This document shows positions 49,387-59,301 of a DNA stretch of 64,000 nt, piece by piece (position 1 is the first letter of the stretch; each line of letters starts with the position of its first letter). The stretch comes from Rufibacter sp. XAAS-G3-1 (GTDB lineage: Bacteria; Bacteroidota; Bacteroidia; Cytophagales; Hymenobacteraceae), in contig NZ_JABFAM010000007.1 of NCBI RefSeq assembly GCF_013623775.1, positions 372,001-436,000 on the forward strand, written 5' to 3'. A program made the position numbers and the translations under genes. The notes beneath the pieces are model-generated. The model saw only the letters and a list, made by a program, of their open reading frames with translations. It ran no database searches and had not been told where the DNA came from.

Positions 49387-52300
49387 ATGCAAGAAACAAT
49401 TAAATACTGGAGAGGGGTAGAGGAGTTAAACAATACTCCGGAATTCCAGAAGCATGCTCATAACGAGTTTCCTGAGTTCCTGCCAGTAAGTGAGACCAGT
49501 GAAGGGGATACCTCTTCCCCAGTGGCTCCAAGACGAGATTTCTTAAAACTACTAGGCTTTGGTGTGGCAGCAGCTACGCTGGCTTCCTGCGAGGCACCGG
49601 TGCGTAAAGCTATCCCGTACCTGAACAAGCCAGAAGAAGTAGAGCCAGGTATTCCTAATTGGTATGCCTCTACTTATTTCATGGGGGATATCTACAACCC
49701 GGTGTTGGTGAAAACCCGGGAAGGCCGTCCTATCAAAATAGAGGGGAACACCCTTTCCCCAATTACCGGGGGCGGTACACACGCGCGTTCACAGGCATCT
49801 TTGTTGAGCCTGTATGATAATAACCGCTTGAAAGGGCCACTTGCCAAAGGGAAGGAAACTTCGTGGAAAACCATTGACCAGGAGATCCGCACCCGCTTAA
49901 CCGGGGTACAAGGAAGAGTGGTTCTGGTGTCCAACACCATCATCAGCCCAAGTACAAAAGCGGTGATTCGTGATTTCGGCGCTCAGTTCCCGGCTTTTGA
50001 GCACGTTACGTATGATGCTAATTCTGCTTCTGCATTACTTAGAGCAAACGGCGGACTTGTGCCAGGCTATGATTTCAGCAAGGCCAGAGTAATTGTATCA
50101 ATTGGCGCTGATTTCCTGGGAACCTGGATTTCTCCCGTAGAGTATTCAAGACAATACATCACTAACCGTAAAGTAACCGCTGACAAGCCAACTATGTCCC
50201 GTCATTACCAGTTTGAGACGTTTTTGTCTATGACTGGTGCTAACGCTGATGTTAGAGTGCCTGTTAAGCCCTCTGAATACGGGGCGGTCATAGCTGCCTT
50301 ATATAACAGAGTAGCCGGTGGAACCGGTGGAGCCGCTATTCAGGCGCCATCTATCAGAGTAGCCAAACAAATTGATGCCGCCGCCAATGAATTGCTGGCT
50401 AACCGGGGGGGTGCCTTGGTGGTTTCTGACTCTAACGACCCAGCTGTTCAAACCTTGGTAACCGCTATCAATGGTGCTTTAGGGGCAAACGGAACTACCA
50501 TCAATACCGCTGCCCCTTCCTATGTTCGTCAGGGAGATGATGCCCGCATGTTGCGCCTCATCAATGACATGAACAATGGTGGCGTTGGTGCAGTGATCTT
50601 CTACGGTGCTAACCCGGTATATGATCACCCACTTAGCCAACAAGTAGTAAATGGTCTTAAGAAAGTAGGTGTAAAAATCTCTTTTGCAGACAGAGTAGAT
50701 GAGACAGCTAGTCTGGTGGATTATGTTTGCCCAGACAGCCACTTCTTAGAGTCATGGAATGACTATGAACCCAAGAGAGGTTTCTTAAGCTTGGCTCAGC
50801 CAACTATTACCACTATTTTCAATACAAGACAGGCTCAGGATTCATTGTTGAAGTGGACTGGCTCTACTTCTGATTTCTACACTGTTATTCAGCGTACCTG
50901 GTCTGGTATTGTAGGCGGAGGTGCCGCCTGGGATAGAGCGGCACATGATGGTGTAGCCACTGGCACTACCGGGGCCAACGAGCCAACGGCGCCTGCTGCC
51001 CCTATGACCTTAGCCGCTGCTGCGGTAAGCCTTAACAGGGCAGGTAGAACCGGAGGCAATGCCATTGAACTGGAAATCTATGAGAAAGTAGCTATAGGAG
51101 CAGGCCAACATTCCAACAACCCATGGTTGCAGGAGATGTCTGATCCAACTACTAAAGCTACCTGGGACAACTATGTTGCCATTTCACCTGCCACGGCTAA
51201 GAGATTAGAGATTGAGCAGAATGATGTTGTAAGAGTAACAGCGAAAGGCAAATCAATTGAGTTGCCAGCTCTTGTTCAGCCGGGTCAAGCCCCTGACACC
51301 ATCGCTATTGCTATTGGGTATGGTCGTACGCATGCCGGACAGGCCGCCAACAATGTAGGAGCAAACGTGTATCCGTTGGCAGCTGTAGCTGGAGACAGCT
51401 TGCTGTTCTCCAACACGGTAGAACTGACCAAGGTAGGTGCTGATAAGCCAATTGCCCAGACGCAGACGCACCACACGGTAATGGGTCGTATTGTGGTGCA
51501 GGAAAACACCCTTGCAAACTACAAGAAAGATCCTAAGAGTGTCACTGAATACATCCGCATCGCTACTCCAGACGGGCCGCAAAAGCCTCAGAAGATATCG
51601 CTCTGGCAAGACTACGAGTACAAGAACCACCATTGGGGGATGGTCATCGACCTTAACTCTTGTATTGGTTGCGGTACTTGTACCATCAGCTGTCAGGTAG
51701 AAAATAACGTACCGGTAGTAGGAAAGCAAGAGGTACTGAACCGTCGCGAGATGCACTGGTTGCGTATTGACCGTTACTACAGCAGTGATGCAACCCGTGA
51801 AGACGGCGGCTTCGAGAAGATGGAGAATCCTTCTGAGAACCCATCGGTTATTTTCCAACCCATGCTTTGCCAGCACTGTAACCACGCGCCATGTGAAACG
51901 GTATGCCCGGTAGCTGCAACCATGCACAGCACAGAAGGTATCAACCAAATGGTGTATAACCGTTGCGTAGGAACCCGCTATTGCGCAAACAACTGCCCGT
52001 ATAAAGTACGTCGTTTCAACTGGTTCAACTACGCCAACAACGAGAAGTTCGATTACCAAATGAACAACGACCTCGGCAAAATGGTGTTGAATCCAGACGT
52101 AACCGTACGTTCACGCGGGGTGATGGAGAAATGTTCTTTCTGCGTTCAGCGTATTCAATATGGTAAATTAGAGGCGAAGAAAGAAAGCCGCCGTCCGGTT
52201 GATGGTGAAATCGTGACCGCATGTGCGCAGGCTTGTCCAACCAACGCCATCATCTTTGGAGATATGCTGGATCCAAACAGCCAGGTATCACAAATTTTGA

Positions 52301-52395
52301 AACGCGAGCAAGGTGAGCGTGCTTTCCACGTACTGGAAGAGTTGAACACTCAACCCAACGTGACTTACTTAACCAAAATCAGAAACCAAGCTTAA
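49387..52395 (+). CDS. actB: Alternative complex III subunit B, iron-sulfur protein
   Basis: 1002 residues from the ATG at 49387. ARRDFLKLLG (Arg49-Arg50) is a twin-arginine motif and LASC (Cys68) a lipobox, so it is exported folded and lipid-anchored. The first 740 residues are a molybdopterin-oxidoreductase-like fold that in ActB carries no cofactor. The last 250 hold four Cys clusters: CIGCGTCTISC (759-), CQHCNHAPCETVC (828-), CVGTRYCANNC (860-) and CSFC/CAQACP (916-, 946-), fitting three [4Fe-4S] and one [3Fe-4S] clusters known in the family. Takes electrons from quinol at ActC and gives them to ActA. Confidence 0.97.
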   Translation: MQETIKYWRGVEELNNTPEFQKHAHNEFPEFLPVSETSEGDTSSPVAPRRDFLKLLGFGVAAATLASCEAPVRKAIPYLNKPEEVEPGIPNWYASTYFMGDIYNPVLVKTREGRPIKIEGNTLSPITGGGTHARSQASLLSLYDNNRLKGPLAKGKETSWKTIDQEIRTRLTGVQGRVVLVSNTIISPSTKAVIRDFGAQFPAFEHVTYDANSASALLRANGGLVPGYDFSKARVIVSIGADFLGTWISPVEYSRQYITNRKVTADKPTMSRHYQFETFLSMTGANADVRVPVKPSEYGAVIAALYNRVAGGTGGAAIQAPSIRVAKQIDAAANELLANRGGALVVSDSNDPAVQTLVTAINGALGANGTTINTAAPSYVRQGDDARMLRLINDMNNGGVGAVIFYGANPVYDHPLSQQVVNGLKKVGVKISFADRVDETASLVDYVCPDSHFLESWNDYEPKRGFLSLAQPTITTIFNTRQAQDSLLKWTGSTSDFYTVIQRTWSGIVGGGAAWDRAAHDGVATGTTGANEPTAPAAPMTLAAAAVSLNRAGRTGGNAIELEIYEKVAIGAGQHSNNPWLQEMSDPTTKATWDNYVAISPATAKRLEIEQNDVVRVTAKGKSIELPALVQPGQAPDTIAIAIGYGRTHAGQAANNVGANVYPLAAVAGDSLLFSNTVELTKVGADKPIAQTQTHHTVMGRIVVQENTLANYKKDPKSVTEYIRIATPDGPQKPQKISLWQDYEYKNHHWGMVIDLNSCIGCGTCTISCQVENNVPVVGKQEVLNRREMHWLRIDRYYSSDATREDGGFEKMENPSENPSVIFQPMLCQHCNHAPCETVCPVAATMHSTEGINQMVYNRCVGTRYCANNCPYKVRRFNWFNYANNEKFDYQMNNDLGKMVLNPDVTVRSRGVMEKCSFCVQRIQYGKLEAKKESRRPVDGEIVTACAQACPTNAIIFGDMLDPNSQVSQILKREQGERAFHVLEELNTQPNVTYLTKIRNQA

Positions 52396-52413
52396 TTTAA
52401 CTCAAAAAGATAT

Positions 52414-53835
52414 ATGCAGCACGTATCTCCGATAAGAGAGCCCTTAGTAACTGGGGGTAAAACTTATGCAGACATCACGGAAGACGTATGCCGGCAGGTG
52501 GAAGCCAAGCCGAATGTGCGCTGGATGATGGCCCTGGGGGTTTCTCTGGTTTTTCTAGGTGTCTTTCTCTACTCCGTATACCGTACCCTGTGGTTTGGTA
52601 TAGGGGAGTGGGGCTTGAATAAAACGGTAGGTTGGGCATGGGACATCACCAACTTCGTATGGTGGGTGGGTATTGGCCACGCCGGTACTCTCATCTCCGC
52701 TATCTTGCTGTTGTTCCGTCAGAAATGGAGAACCTCCATCAACCGCGCCGCTGAGGCGATGACCATTTTTGCGGTAATCTGCGCGGCCATGTTCCCGGTA
52801 CTGCACATGGGCCGTCCTTGGCTGGCGTACTGGGTATTGCCGCTTCCTAACACGTTTGGTTCCCTGTGGGTGAACTTCAACTCCCCGCTTCTTTGGGACG
52901 TGTTCGCGATCAGTACCTATTTCTCTGTGTCTCTTGTTTTCTGGTACATTGGTTTGATCCCGGACTTTGCTACCATTCGTGACAGAGCTACCGGGCCCAT
53001 CGCGCGCAGAGCCTATGCTTTGTTAAGCATGAATTGGACAGGCTCTGCCAAACACTGGTCACGCTATGAGACCGTTTCCCTGATCCTGGCTGGTCTGGCT
53101 ACCCCACTGGTACTTTCGGTACACACCATTGTATCTATGGACTTTGCCACCTCCGTGATTCCAGGTTGGCACACCACTATTTTCCCCCCTTACTTCGTGG
53201 CAGGTGCGATCTTCTCCGGTTTCGCGATGGTATTGACGTTGATGATCATTACCCGCAAAGTGTTCAAACTGGAAGATTACATCACGTTAGAGCACGTAGA
53301 GTCCATGAACAAGGTAATCACCTTAACGGGTTCTATTGTAGGGGTGGCATATATCACAGAGTTTTTCATCGCCTGGTATTCAGGGGTAGAGTATGAGCAG
53401 TACGCGTTCATCAACCGGGCAACCGGCCCATACTGGTGGGCTTACTGGTCTATGATGACCTGTAACGTAATCACACCGCAGCTTTTCTGGTTCAGATCAA
53501 TCCGCCGGAGCTTAACCGCTACGTTCATCATTTCCATCTTCGTAAACATAGGGATGTGGTTTGAACGCTTCGTGATCATCGTGACATCTCTGCACCGTGA
53601 CTTCTTACCATCTAGCTGGGTAATGTTCTCCCCAACCAGCATTGATGTGGGAGTATATGTAGGAACCATAGGCTTGTTCTTCACCTTGTTCCTTCTTTTC
53701 GCCAAGTTCTTCCCGGTGGTGAACATGGCCGAAGTGAAATCTATTTTGAAGTCATCTTCTGGGGTGAGCCACACGCATAACCCTGGCGCATCCTTGCATG
53801 GCACAGCACCTAATAACTCTCACAAACATGACTAG
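52414..53835 (+). CDS. actC: Alternative complex III subunit C, quinol-binding membrane protein
   Basis: 473 residues with about ten membrane helices, NrfD/PsrC type. It holds the quinol site and is thought to help move protons. Family marks: [36 protein letters not shown] with the conserved His, and [31 protein letters not shown]. The C-terminal end is His- and Asn-rich ([18 protein letters not shown]). It overlaps actD by eight bases, so the two are translationally coupled. Confidence 0.97.
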   Translation: MQHVSPIREPLVTGGKTYADITEDVCRQVEAKPNVRWMMALGVSLVFLGVFLYSVYRTLWFGIGEWGLNKTVGWAWDITNFVWWVGIGHAGTLISAILLLFRQKWRTSINRAAEAMTIFAVICAAMFPVLHMGRPWLAYWVLPLPNTFGSLWVNFNSPLLWDVFAISTYFSVSLVFWYIGLIPDFATIRDRATGPIARRAYALLSMNWTGSAKHWSRYETVSLILAGLATPLVLSVHTIVSMDFATSVIPGWHTTIFPPYFVAGAIFSGFAMVLTLMIITRKVFKLEDYITLEHVESMNKVITLTGSIVGVAYITEFFIAWYSGVEYEQYAFINRATGPYWWAYWSMMTCNVITPQLFWFRSIRRSLTATFIISIFVNIGMWFERFVIIVTSLHRDFLPSSWVMFSPTSIDVGVYVGTIGLFFTLFLLFAKFFPVVNMAEVKSILKSSSGVSHTHNPGASLHGTAPNNSHKHD

Positions 53836-54352
53836 TAAGAAATATATACTCGGTGTATTTGAAGACGAGGATGTGCTGCTGGACGCCATTGAAAAAACGC
53901 GCGCGGCAGGCACTAAGATCTACGATGTATTCTCACCCTACCCTATTCACGGAATTGATGATGTGTTAGGAATCCAGCGCTCCAGACTACCCATCGTAGC
54001 CTTCTTCTGTGGGCTTTGCGGGACGTCATTCGCCCTCTGGATGCAAATTTACATGCTGGGGTTTGACTGGCCAATGATTATTGGTGGAAAGCCACACATT
54101 GCATTGCCAAGCTTTATTCCGGTAACCTTTGAGTTAACGGTACTTTTTGCGGCTTTTGGGATGGTAATTACGTTCTTCATCATAAGTGGCTTACGTCCTA
54201 CCTTGAAAGTACCGGTAATGGATGTGCGGTCTACAGATGACAAATACGTGATGGCAATTGAGTTGAAAGAAGGGACTGATATCAGTAAATTGAATGATCT
54301 TCTCCGTTCAAACGGGGCTATTGAAGTTAACGAGAAGGAGGTAGTTAAATAA
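53828..54352 (+). CDS. actD: Alternative complex III subunit D (DUF3341)
   Basis: 174 residues from the ATG at 53828 ([20 protein letters not shown]); an earlier in-frame start at 53798 lies deep inside actC. The DUF3341 marks are [19 protein letters not shown] and [28 protein letters not shown]. Two membrane helices, soluble N- and C-terminal parts. Structural subunit without cofactors. It shares one base with the actE start (TAATG). Confidence 0.96.
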   Translation: MTSKKYILGVFEDEDVLLDAIEKTRAAGTKIYDVFSPYPIHGIDDVLGIQRSRLPIVAFFCGLCGTSFALWMQIYMLGFDWPMIIGGKPHIALPSFIPVTFELTVLFAAFGMVITFFIISGLRPTLKVPVMDVRSTDDKYVMAIELKEGTDISKLNDLLRSNGAIEVNEKEVVK

Positions 54353-55062
54353 TGGACAATTTCTTTAGAACAGGGGCAAAGGCCTCCTTGATTCTTTTCT
54401 CTTCTGCTCTTCTTGCTTCTTGTGGCAATAACGATCAGGACCCTGGGCTTGAGTACGCACCGGATATGTATTATCCCGTCTCATATGAGCCACTGAAGCA
54501 GTTAGCGGACAATAAAAACGCCATCAATCCAGGTGGGTTGAACATGCGGGTTCCAGCGGCTAATACTATCGCAAGAGGGAAACTTGGGTATTACATCCAT
54601 ATTTCCAAAGATAGTGCTGAAGCAGCAGGCCGTGAACTGGTGAACCCTATAGCCAGAAGCACACAAAACATTGAAGAAGGCAAGACACTTTACCTCCGCT
54701 TCTGTTCGCCGTGCCACGGGGAAACAGGTCAGGGCGATGGACTAGTAGGAGCCAAGTTCAAAGGGGTGCCAAACTTTGCCCAAGGACGTTACGTGACCTT
54801 ACCTGCAGGCCATATCTTTCACGTGATCACAAATGGCCGTGGACGTATGATGCCCCACGGAACCCAGGTGAATCCACAGGAACGTTGGAAGATTGCCATG
54901 TATGTGCAGCAGTTGCAAAAGGGCATCACAGATGCCAGCGGAGCTGATGCGACAGATACAGGCTCTCAATCTACCGATGCTCCAGCTGGCGCAAGTACGA
55001 CCGAGAATACAAATCCAGTAACAGGTACTACGGCAGACCCAACCAAGGACACGCGTAACTAA
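54352..55062 (+). CDS. actE: Alternative complex III subunit E, monoheme cytochrome c lipoprotein
   Basis: 236 residues. Lipobox LLASC (Cys24). Heme motif C118-S-P-C121-H122 with the axial Met in GRMMPHG. The C-terminus (after about 200) is a Thr/Gly/Asp-rich tail, probably flexible (TDTGSQSTDAPAGASTTEN). ActE takes electrons from ActA and is the likely donor to the CuA site of subunit II or to a soluble cytochrome. The Thr-rich tail is not needed for the fold and may serve as a linker. Confidence 0.96.
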   Translation: MDNFFRTGAKASLILFSSALLASCGNNDQDPGLEYAPDMYYPVSYEPLKQLADNKNAINPGGLNMRVPAANTIARGKLGYYIHISKDSAEAAGRELVNPIARSTQNIEEGKTLYLRFCSPCHGETGQGDGLVGAKFKGVPNFAQGRYVTLPAGHIFHVITNGRGRMMPHGTQVNPQERWKIAMYVQQLQKGITDASGADATDTGSQSTDAPAGASTTENTNPVTGTTADPTKDTRN

Positions 55063-55082
55063 CCTAAAAAGGTATTTTAGAA

Positions 55083-56360
55083 ATGATAACTGAAGAAAGA
55101 CTAAGTATCCCTGCAGGAGCCACCAAGCGGTTCTTCTACATGATAGCTATTGGGTTGGTACTCTTAGTAGCCGGTCTTATCATCGCTGCAAATTTCAGCG
55201 GAGGACATGGAGAAGCACACGGGGCAGCGGCAGGACATCATGCCGCTGGCTGGGGACAGCGCTTACTAGCTAACCTCTGGCTGAACAACGTGTACTTTAC
55301 TGGTATTGCCGTTGTAGGAGTGTTATTCGTAGCCATTCAATATGTAGCTTATGCGGGCTGGTCCGTATTGATAAAGCGTGTTCCGGAAGCGTTAGGAAGC
55401 TATTTGTTAGTGGGTGGAGTGATTATGTTATTGGTATTCTTACTACCAATCATTTTCACCGGACATAACACCTTGTTCCACTGGACAGATCATTCTGTTC
55501 ATGAAGTAGGAAACCCGAATTATGATCCAATCATTGTTGGTAAAAGCGGTTACTTGAACATTCCGTTCTATGTGATTAGAATGGTCGCTTATTTCACCTT
55601 ATGGTTCTTGTTCTTCAAGTGGTTGAGAAAAGAATCAATGGCTGAGGATTTGAACGGCGGTTTAGATCACTATAATAAAAGCATTAGATTAGGAGCTACT
55701 TTCCTGGTTGTTTTTGGGGTTACTTCCTCTATGTCTGCCTGGGATTGGGTTTTGTCAATTGACACACACTGGTTCAGTACCATGTTTGGATGGTATGTAT
55801 TTGCAAGCTGGTGGGTTTCTGGCCTGGCTGCTATTACATTGACCATCATTTTCCTAAAGCAAATGGGCTACATGAAGATGGTTACTTCTAACCACTTGCA
55901 TGATTTAGGAAAGTTCCTGTTTGGTTTCAGTATTTTCTGGACGTATATCTGGTTCTCTCAGTTCATGCTTTACTGGTACGCCAACATACCAGAAGAAGTA
56001 ATCTATTTCCAGGAGCGTCTAGGAGGGAACAACAACCATTATACATGGATTTTCTTCTTTAACCTTGTTATAAACTTTGCGTTCCCTTTCCTGGTTTTAA
56101 TGACAAGAGATGCAAAGCGTCAAATGATCATGCTAAAGATCGTGTGTATCGCTATCCTTATTGGTCACTGGTTTGACTTCTATTTGATGATCATGCCTGG
56201 AACGATGCGCGGAGAGAGTGGCTTTGGGCTAATTGAGGTTGGTACGGCATTAACCTTCCTGGGTATCTTCTTGCTGAGATTCACAAAAGAATTAAGCAAG
56301 GCCTCGTTGGTTCCTGTAAACCATCCGTTCCTGGAAGAAAGTATTCACCACCACGTTTAA
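55083..56360 (+). CDS. actF: Alternative complex III subunit F
   Basis: 425 residues, about ten membrane helices; the family describes it as a paralogue of ActC without a quinol site. Recognisable by MAYFTLWFLFFKWLRKES-like helix 4, SMSAWDWVLSIDTHWFSTMFGWYVFASWW and RLGGNNNHYTWIFFFNLV. A His-rich loop (GGHGEAHGAAAGHHAAGW) follows the first helix. Last act gene, 24 bases before coxB, so one transcript with the oxidase genes. Confidence 0.96.
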   Translation: MITEERLSIPAGATKRFFYMIAIGLVLLVAGLIIAANFSGGHGEAHGAAAGHHAAGWGQRLLANLWLNNVYFTGIAVVGVLFVAIQYVAYAGWSVLIKRVPEALGSYLLVGGVIMLLVFLLPIIFTGHNTLFHWTDHSVHEVGNPNYDPIIVGKSGYLNIPFYVIRMVAYFTLWFLFFKWLRKESMAEDLNGGLDHYNKSIRLGATFLVVFGVTSSMSAWDWVLSIDTHWFSTMFGWYVFASWWVSGLAAITLTIIFLKQMGYMKMVTSNHLHDLGKFLFGFSIFWTYIWFSQFMLYWYANIPEEVIYFQERLGGNNNHYTWIFFFNLVINFAFPFLVLMTRDAKRQMIMLKIVCIAILIGHWFDFYLMIMPGTMRGESGFGLIEVGTALTFLGIFLLRFTKELSKASLVPVNHPFLEESIHHHV

Positions 56361-56384
56361 GACTTACATTTAAAGATACGGATA

Positions 56385-57449
56385 ATGATTACAATTGTAG
56401 TAGCACTATCAATCCTCCTTTTACTGGTCGTCCTATACCTTTTATTTAGGATCCAGGTATTGGCTTCTATCTTCAAAGGGAGCTATAGACGTGACATTGG
56501 TAAGAGCAATAAAGTGAATGCCATACTAATGCTGGTTTTTCTCTTCGTTATGGGAGCCCTTTTTGTCTGGTCTTTCATGGATTCATGGGATGATATGGTT
56601 CTTCCAATTGCTTCTGTGCATGGTGTAGACATTGACAGCATGTTCTGGCTGACCATGGCGGTGATTGGATTCGTATTCGCCCTGACTCACATCTTGTTGT
56701 TTATTTACTCTTATAAGTATCAGCACCAAGAAAGTAAGAGAGCATACTACTATCCACATAATAATAAAATAGAGATTATCTGGACGGTTATTCCAGCGGT
56801 CGTGATGGCTCTGTTAGTGTTTTCAGGATGGAAAACCTGGGCCAAAATCACCAGCCCTGCGCCAGAGAACGCCGTAGTGGTGGAAATAATGGGAAAACAG
56901 TTCAACTGGCTGGTTCGCTACCCTGGTGCCGATAACAAGCTAGGTCACGTGAAGCACACCTTGATTGATGCCACTAACGAGTTCGGTCTTGATTTGAATG
57001 ACCAGAACGCAAAAGACGATTTCCCGGGAGAACCAAGTGCGTTCCACGTGCCAAAAGGAACTCCGGTGTTATTGAAAATCAGAGCCAGAGACGTCATTCA
57101 CAGCGTATTCTTGCCTCACTTCCGGGTGAAGATGGATGCTGTACCCGGTATGCCTACTTCATTTTGGTTCATTCCTACAAAAACTACTTCTGAAATGCAG
57201 TCAGAAACTGGAAACGCGAATTTTCAGTATGAGTTAGCGTGTACAGAAGTATGTGGTCGTGGTCACTTCGCCATGAAGATGACGATGATTGTAGATGAGC
57301 CCGAAGAGTATCAGAAATGGGTGGCTAGCCAACAGAAGAAAACTTTCTCGACTCAGTTACAGGCAGCACCTGCTGACAGCACCGCCGCTGTGGCTGTGAA
57401 TTCCACTTCTGGTGCCGCAGGAGCAATTGCATCTGCATCAAAACAATAA
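56385..57449 (+). CDS. coxB: Cytochrome c oxidase subunit II
   Basis: 354 residues. Three hydrophobic segments: an N-terminal one and the usual two-helix hairpin (about 45-65 and 85-108). The periplasmic cupredoxin domain carries the CuA site C286-x3-C290-x3-H294-x2-M297 (CTEVCGRGHFAM); the earlier His is in DVIHSVFLPHFRVKMD. No fused cytochrome c domain, so electrons must come from ActE or another c-type heme. The last 45 residues are Ala/Ser-rich and probably disordered. Confidence 0.97.
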   Translation: MITIVVALSILLLLVVLYLLFRIQVLASIFKGSYRRDIGKSNKVNAILMLVFLFVMGALFVWSFMDSWDDMVLPIASVHGVDIDSMFWLTMAVIGFVFALTHILLFIYSYKYQHQESKRAYYYPHNNKIEIIWTVIPAVVMALLVFSGWKTWAKITSPAPENAVVVEIMGKQFNWLVRYPGADNKLGHVKHTLIDATNEFGLDLNDQNAKDDFPGEPSAFHVPKGTPVLLKIRARDVIHSVFLPHFRVKMDAVPGMPTSFWFIPTKTTSEMQSETGNANFQYELACTEVCGRGHFAMKMTMIVDEPEEYQKWVASQQKKTFSTQLQAAPADSTAAVAVNSTSGAAGAIASASKQ

Positions 57450-57472
57450 TTATAATCTTTTAAAAGTATTGT

Positions 57473-59299
57473 ATGTCTAGTACTGATATTTTACATAAAG
57501 ATGTTCACTTAGAACATGACGATCATCATGATGATCATCATGATCAGAGCTTCCTAGAGAAGTACATCTTTAGCCAGGATCATAAAGTAATTGCGAAGCA
57601 ATTCTTGTTCGCAGGTATTTTCTGGGCAATCATTGGAGGGCTTCTCTCCAGCTTGTTCCGGATGCAGCTTGGTTTTCCAGAGGCTACGTTCACTTTCATG
57701 GAGCCACTTCTGGGTAAGTGGGTAGACGGAGGAAAGCTTAATCCAGAGTTTTATCTGGCCTTGGTCACCATGCACGGAACCATCATGGTATTCTTCGTGC
57801 TTACTGCCGGGTTAAGTGGTACTTTCAGTAACTTCTTAATTCCGTTGCAGATTGGAGCCCGTGACATGGCCTCCGGCTTTATGAACATGCTGTCCTTCTG
57901 GTTTTTCTTTGTGGCCAGTGTGATCATGTTTTACTCTTTGTTCTTAGAAACTGGCCCCGCCGGTGGTGGATGGACGGTATACCCGCCGTTAAGTGCTTTG
58001 CCACAGGCAATAGCAGGCTCAGGAACCGGTATGACCATGTGGTTAATAAGTATGGCGCTTTTCATTGTGTCACAGTTGTTAGGAGGAGTAAACTATATTA
58101 CCACCGTCATCAACATGCGAACGCGTGGTTTATCCATGACTAAGCTGCCTTTAACCATCTGGGCATTTTTCCTGACAGCTGTATTAGGCTTGTTAGCCTT
58201 CCCCGTGCTGTTGTCTGCCGCTTTGCTGTTGATTTTTGACCGCTCTTTTGGTACCAGCTTCTTCTTGTCTGATATCTATGTGGCTGGTGAAGCATTGACG
58301 AATACTGGTGGTAGCCCTGTATTGTTCCAGCACTTATTCTGGTTCTTAGGTCACCCTGAAGTGTACATAGTGATTCTGCCAACGTTTGGTATCGTTTCTG
58401 AGGTGATTGCGACCAACGCCCGTAAGCCTATCTTCGGATACCGCGCCATGATTGGATCAATGCTAGGTATTTCCCTGCTTTCCTTTATTGTATGGGCCCA
58501 CCACATGTTCGTTTCTGGGATGAACCCTTTCTTAGGTTCTGTCTTCATGTTCCTAACGTTGATTATTGCAGTACCGTCAGCGGTGAAAGTATTTAACTGG
58601 CTGGCTACGCTCTGGCGGGGTAATATCAATTTCACCCCAGCCATGCTGTTCTCCGTTGCTTTCGTGTCCCTGTTTATCTCTGGGGGGGTAACAGGTATCA
58701 TCTTAGGTAACTCTGCTCTGGACATTCAGTTACACGATACGTACTTTGTGGTGGCTCACTTCCACTTGGTAATGGGGAGTGCCGCGTTCTTCGGTATGTT
58801 TGCCGGGGTGTACCACTGGTTCCCTAAGATGTTTGGTCGCATGATTGATGAGAAACTAGGCTACGTGCACTTCTGGATTACCTTTGTGGGCGTGTACCTG
58901 ATCTTTATGCCGATGCACTATATTGGGATAGCTGGTTTCCCGAGAAGATATTATTCCTGGACTGGATTTGAGACTTTCAACAAGTTCATGGACATGAACA
59001 CGTTCATTACCGTAGCCGCCATTATAGCGTTTGCTGCCCAGTTCATCTTTTTATTTAATTTCTTCTACAGCATTTTCAGAGGCAGAAGAGCCACCGAAAA
59101 CCCATGGAAATCAAATACATTGGAATGGACAACCCCAGTGAACCCGGGCCACGGTAACTGGCCAGGTCCGCTACCAGTGGTGTACAGATGGCCTTATGAC
59201 TATAGCAAACCAGGTGCGCCTCAAGATTTTATTCCGCAGAACGTACCTTACTCTCAGACGCAGTCATCTAACTTGCCGCATGAGAGAGACACTGAATAG
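57473..59299 (+). CDS. coxA: Cytochrome c oxidase subunit I (aa3 type)
   Basis: 608 residues, 12 or more membrane helices. It reduces O2 and pumps protons. Heme a ligand His101 in VTMHGTIMVF; CuB ligand His294 with cross-linked Tyr298 in GHPEVYI; His343-His344 in WAHHMF; and the heme a3/heme a ligands in DTYFVVAHFHLVMG. HPEVY and the Y residue make it an A-type oxidase. The N-terminus before helix 1 is rich in His and Asp (HKDVHLEHDDHHDDHHD, 8-24), possibly metal-binding or just an oddity. Coupled to coxB by a 23-base gap. Confidence 0.98.
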   Translation: MSSTDILHKDVHLEHDDHHDDHHDQSFLEKYIFSQDHKVIAKQFLFAGIFWAIIGGLLSSLFRMQLGFPEATFTFMEPLLGKWVDGGKLNPEFYLALVTMHGTIMVFFVLTAGLSGTFSNFLIPLQIGARDMASGFMNMLSFWFFFVASVIMFYSLFLETGPAGGGWTVYPPLSALPQAIAGSGTGMTMWLISMALFIVSQLLGGVNYITTVINMRTRGLSMTKLPLTIWAFFLTAVLGLLAFPVLLSAALLLIFDRSFGTSFFLSDIYVAGEALTNTGGSPVLFQHLFWFLGHPEVYIVILPTFGIVSEVIATNARKPIFGYRAMIGSMLGISLLSFIVWAHHMFVSGMNPFLGSVFMFLTLIIAVPSAVKVFNWLATLWRGNINFTPAMLFSVAFVSLFISGGVTGIILGNSALDIQLHDTYFVVAHFHLVMGSAAFFGMFAGVYHWFPKMFGRMIDEKLGYVHFWITFVGVYLIFMPMHYIGIAGFPRRYYSWTGFETFNKFMDMNTFITVAAIIAFAAQFIFLFNFFYSIFRGRRATENPWKSNTLEWTTPVNPGHGNWPGPLPVVYRWPYDYSKPGAPQDFIPQNVPYSQTQSSNLPHERDTE

Positions 59300-59301
59300 T
59301 A

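Noticed and set aside
51253-52059. 268-codon open frame antisense to actB
   Set aside because: Antisense shadow of a conserved gene with no signal of its own.
49387-52395. Active molybdenum oxidoreductase
   Set aside because: Sequence context (NrfD, DUF3341 and multiheme genes) and the fused iron-sulfur tail identify ActB, whose molybdopterin fold is known to lack the cofactor.
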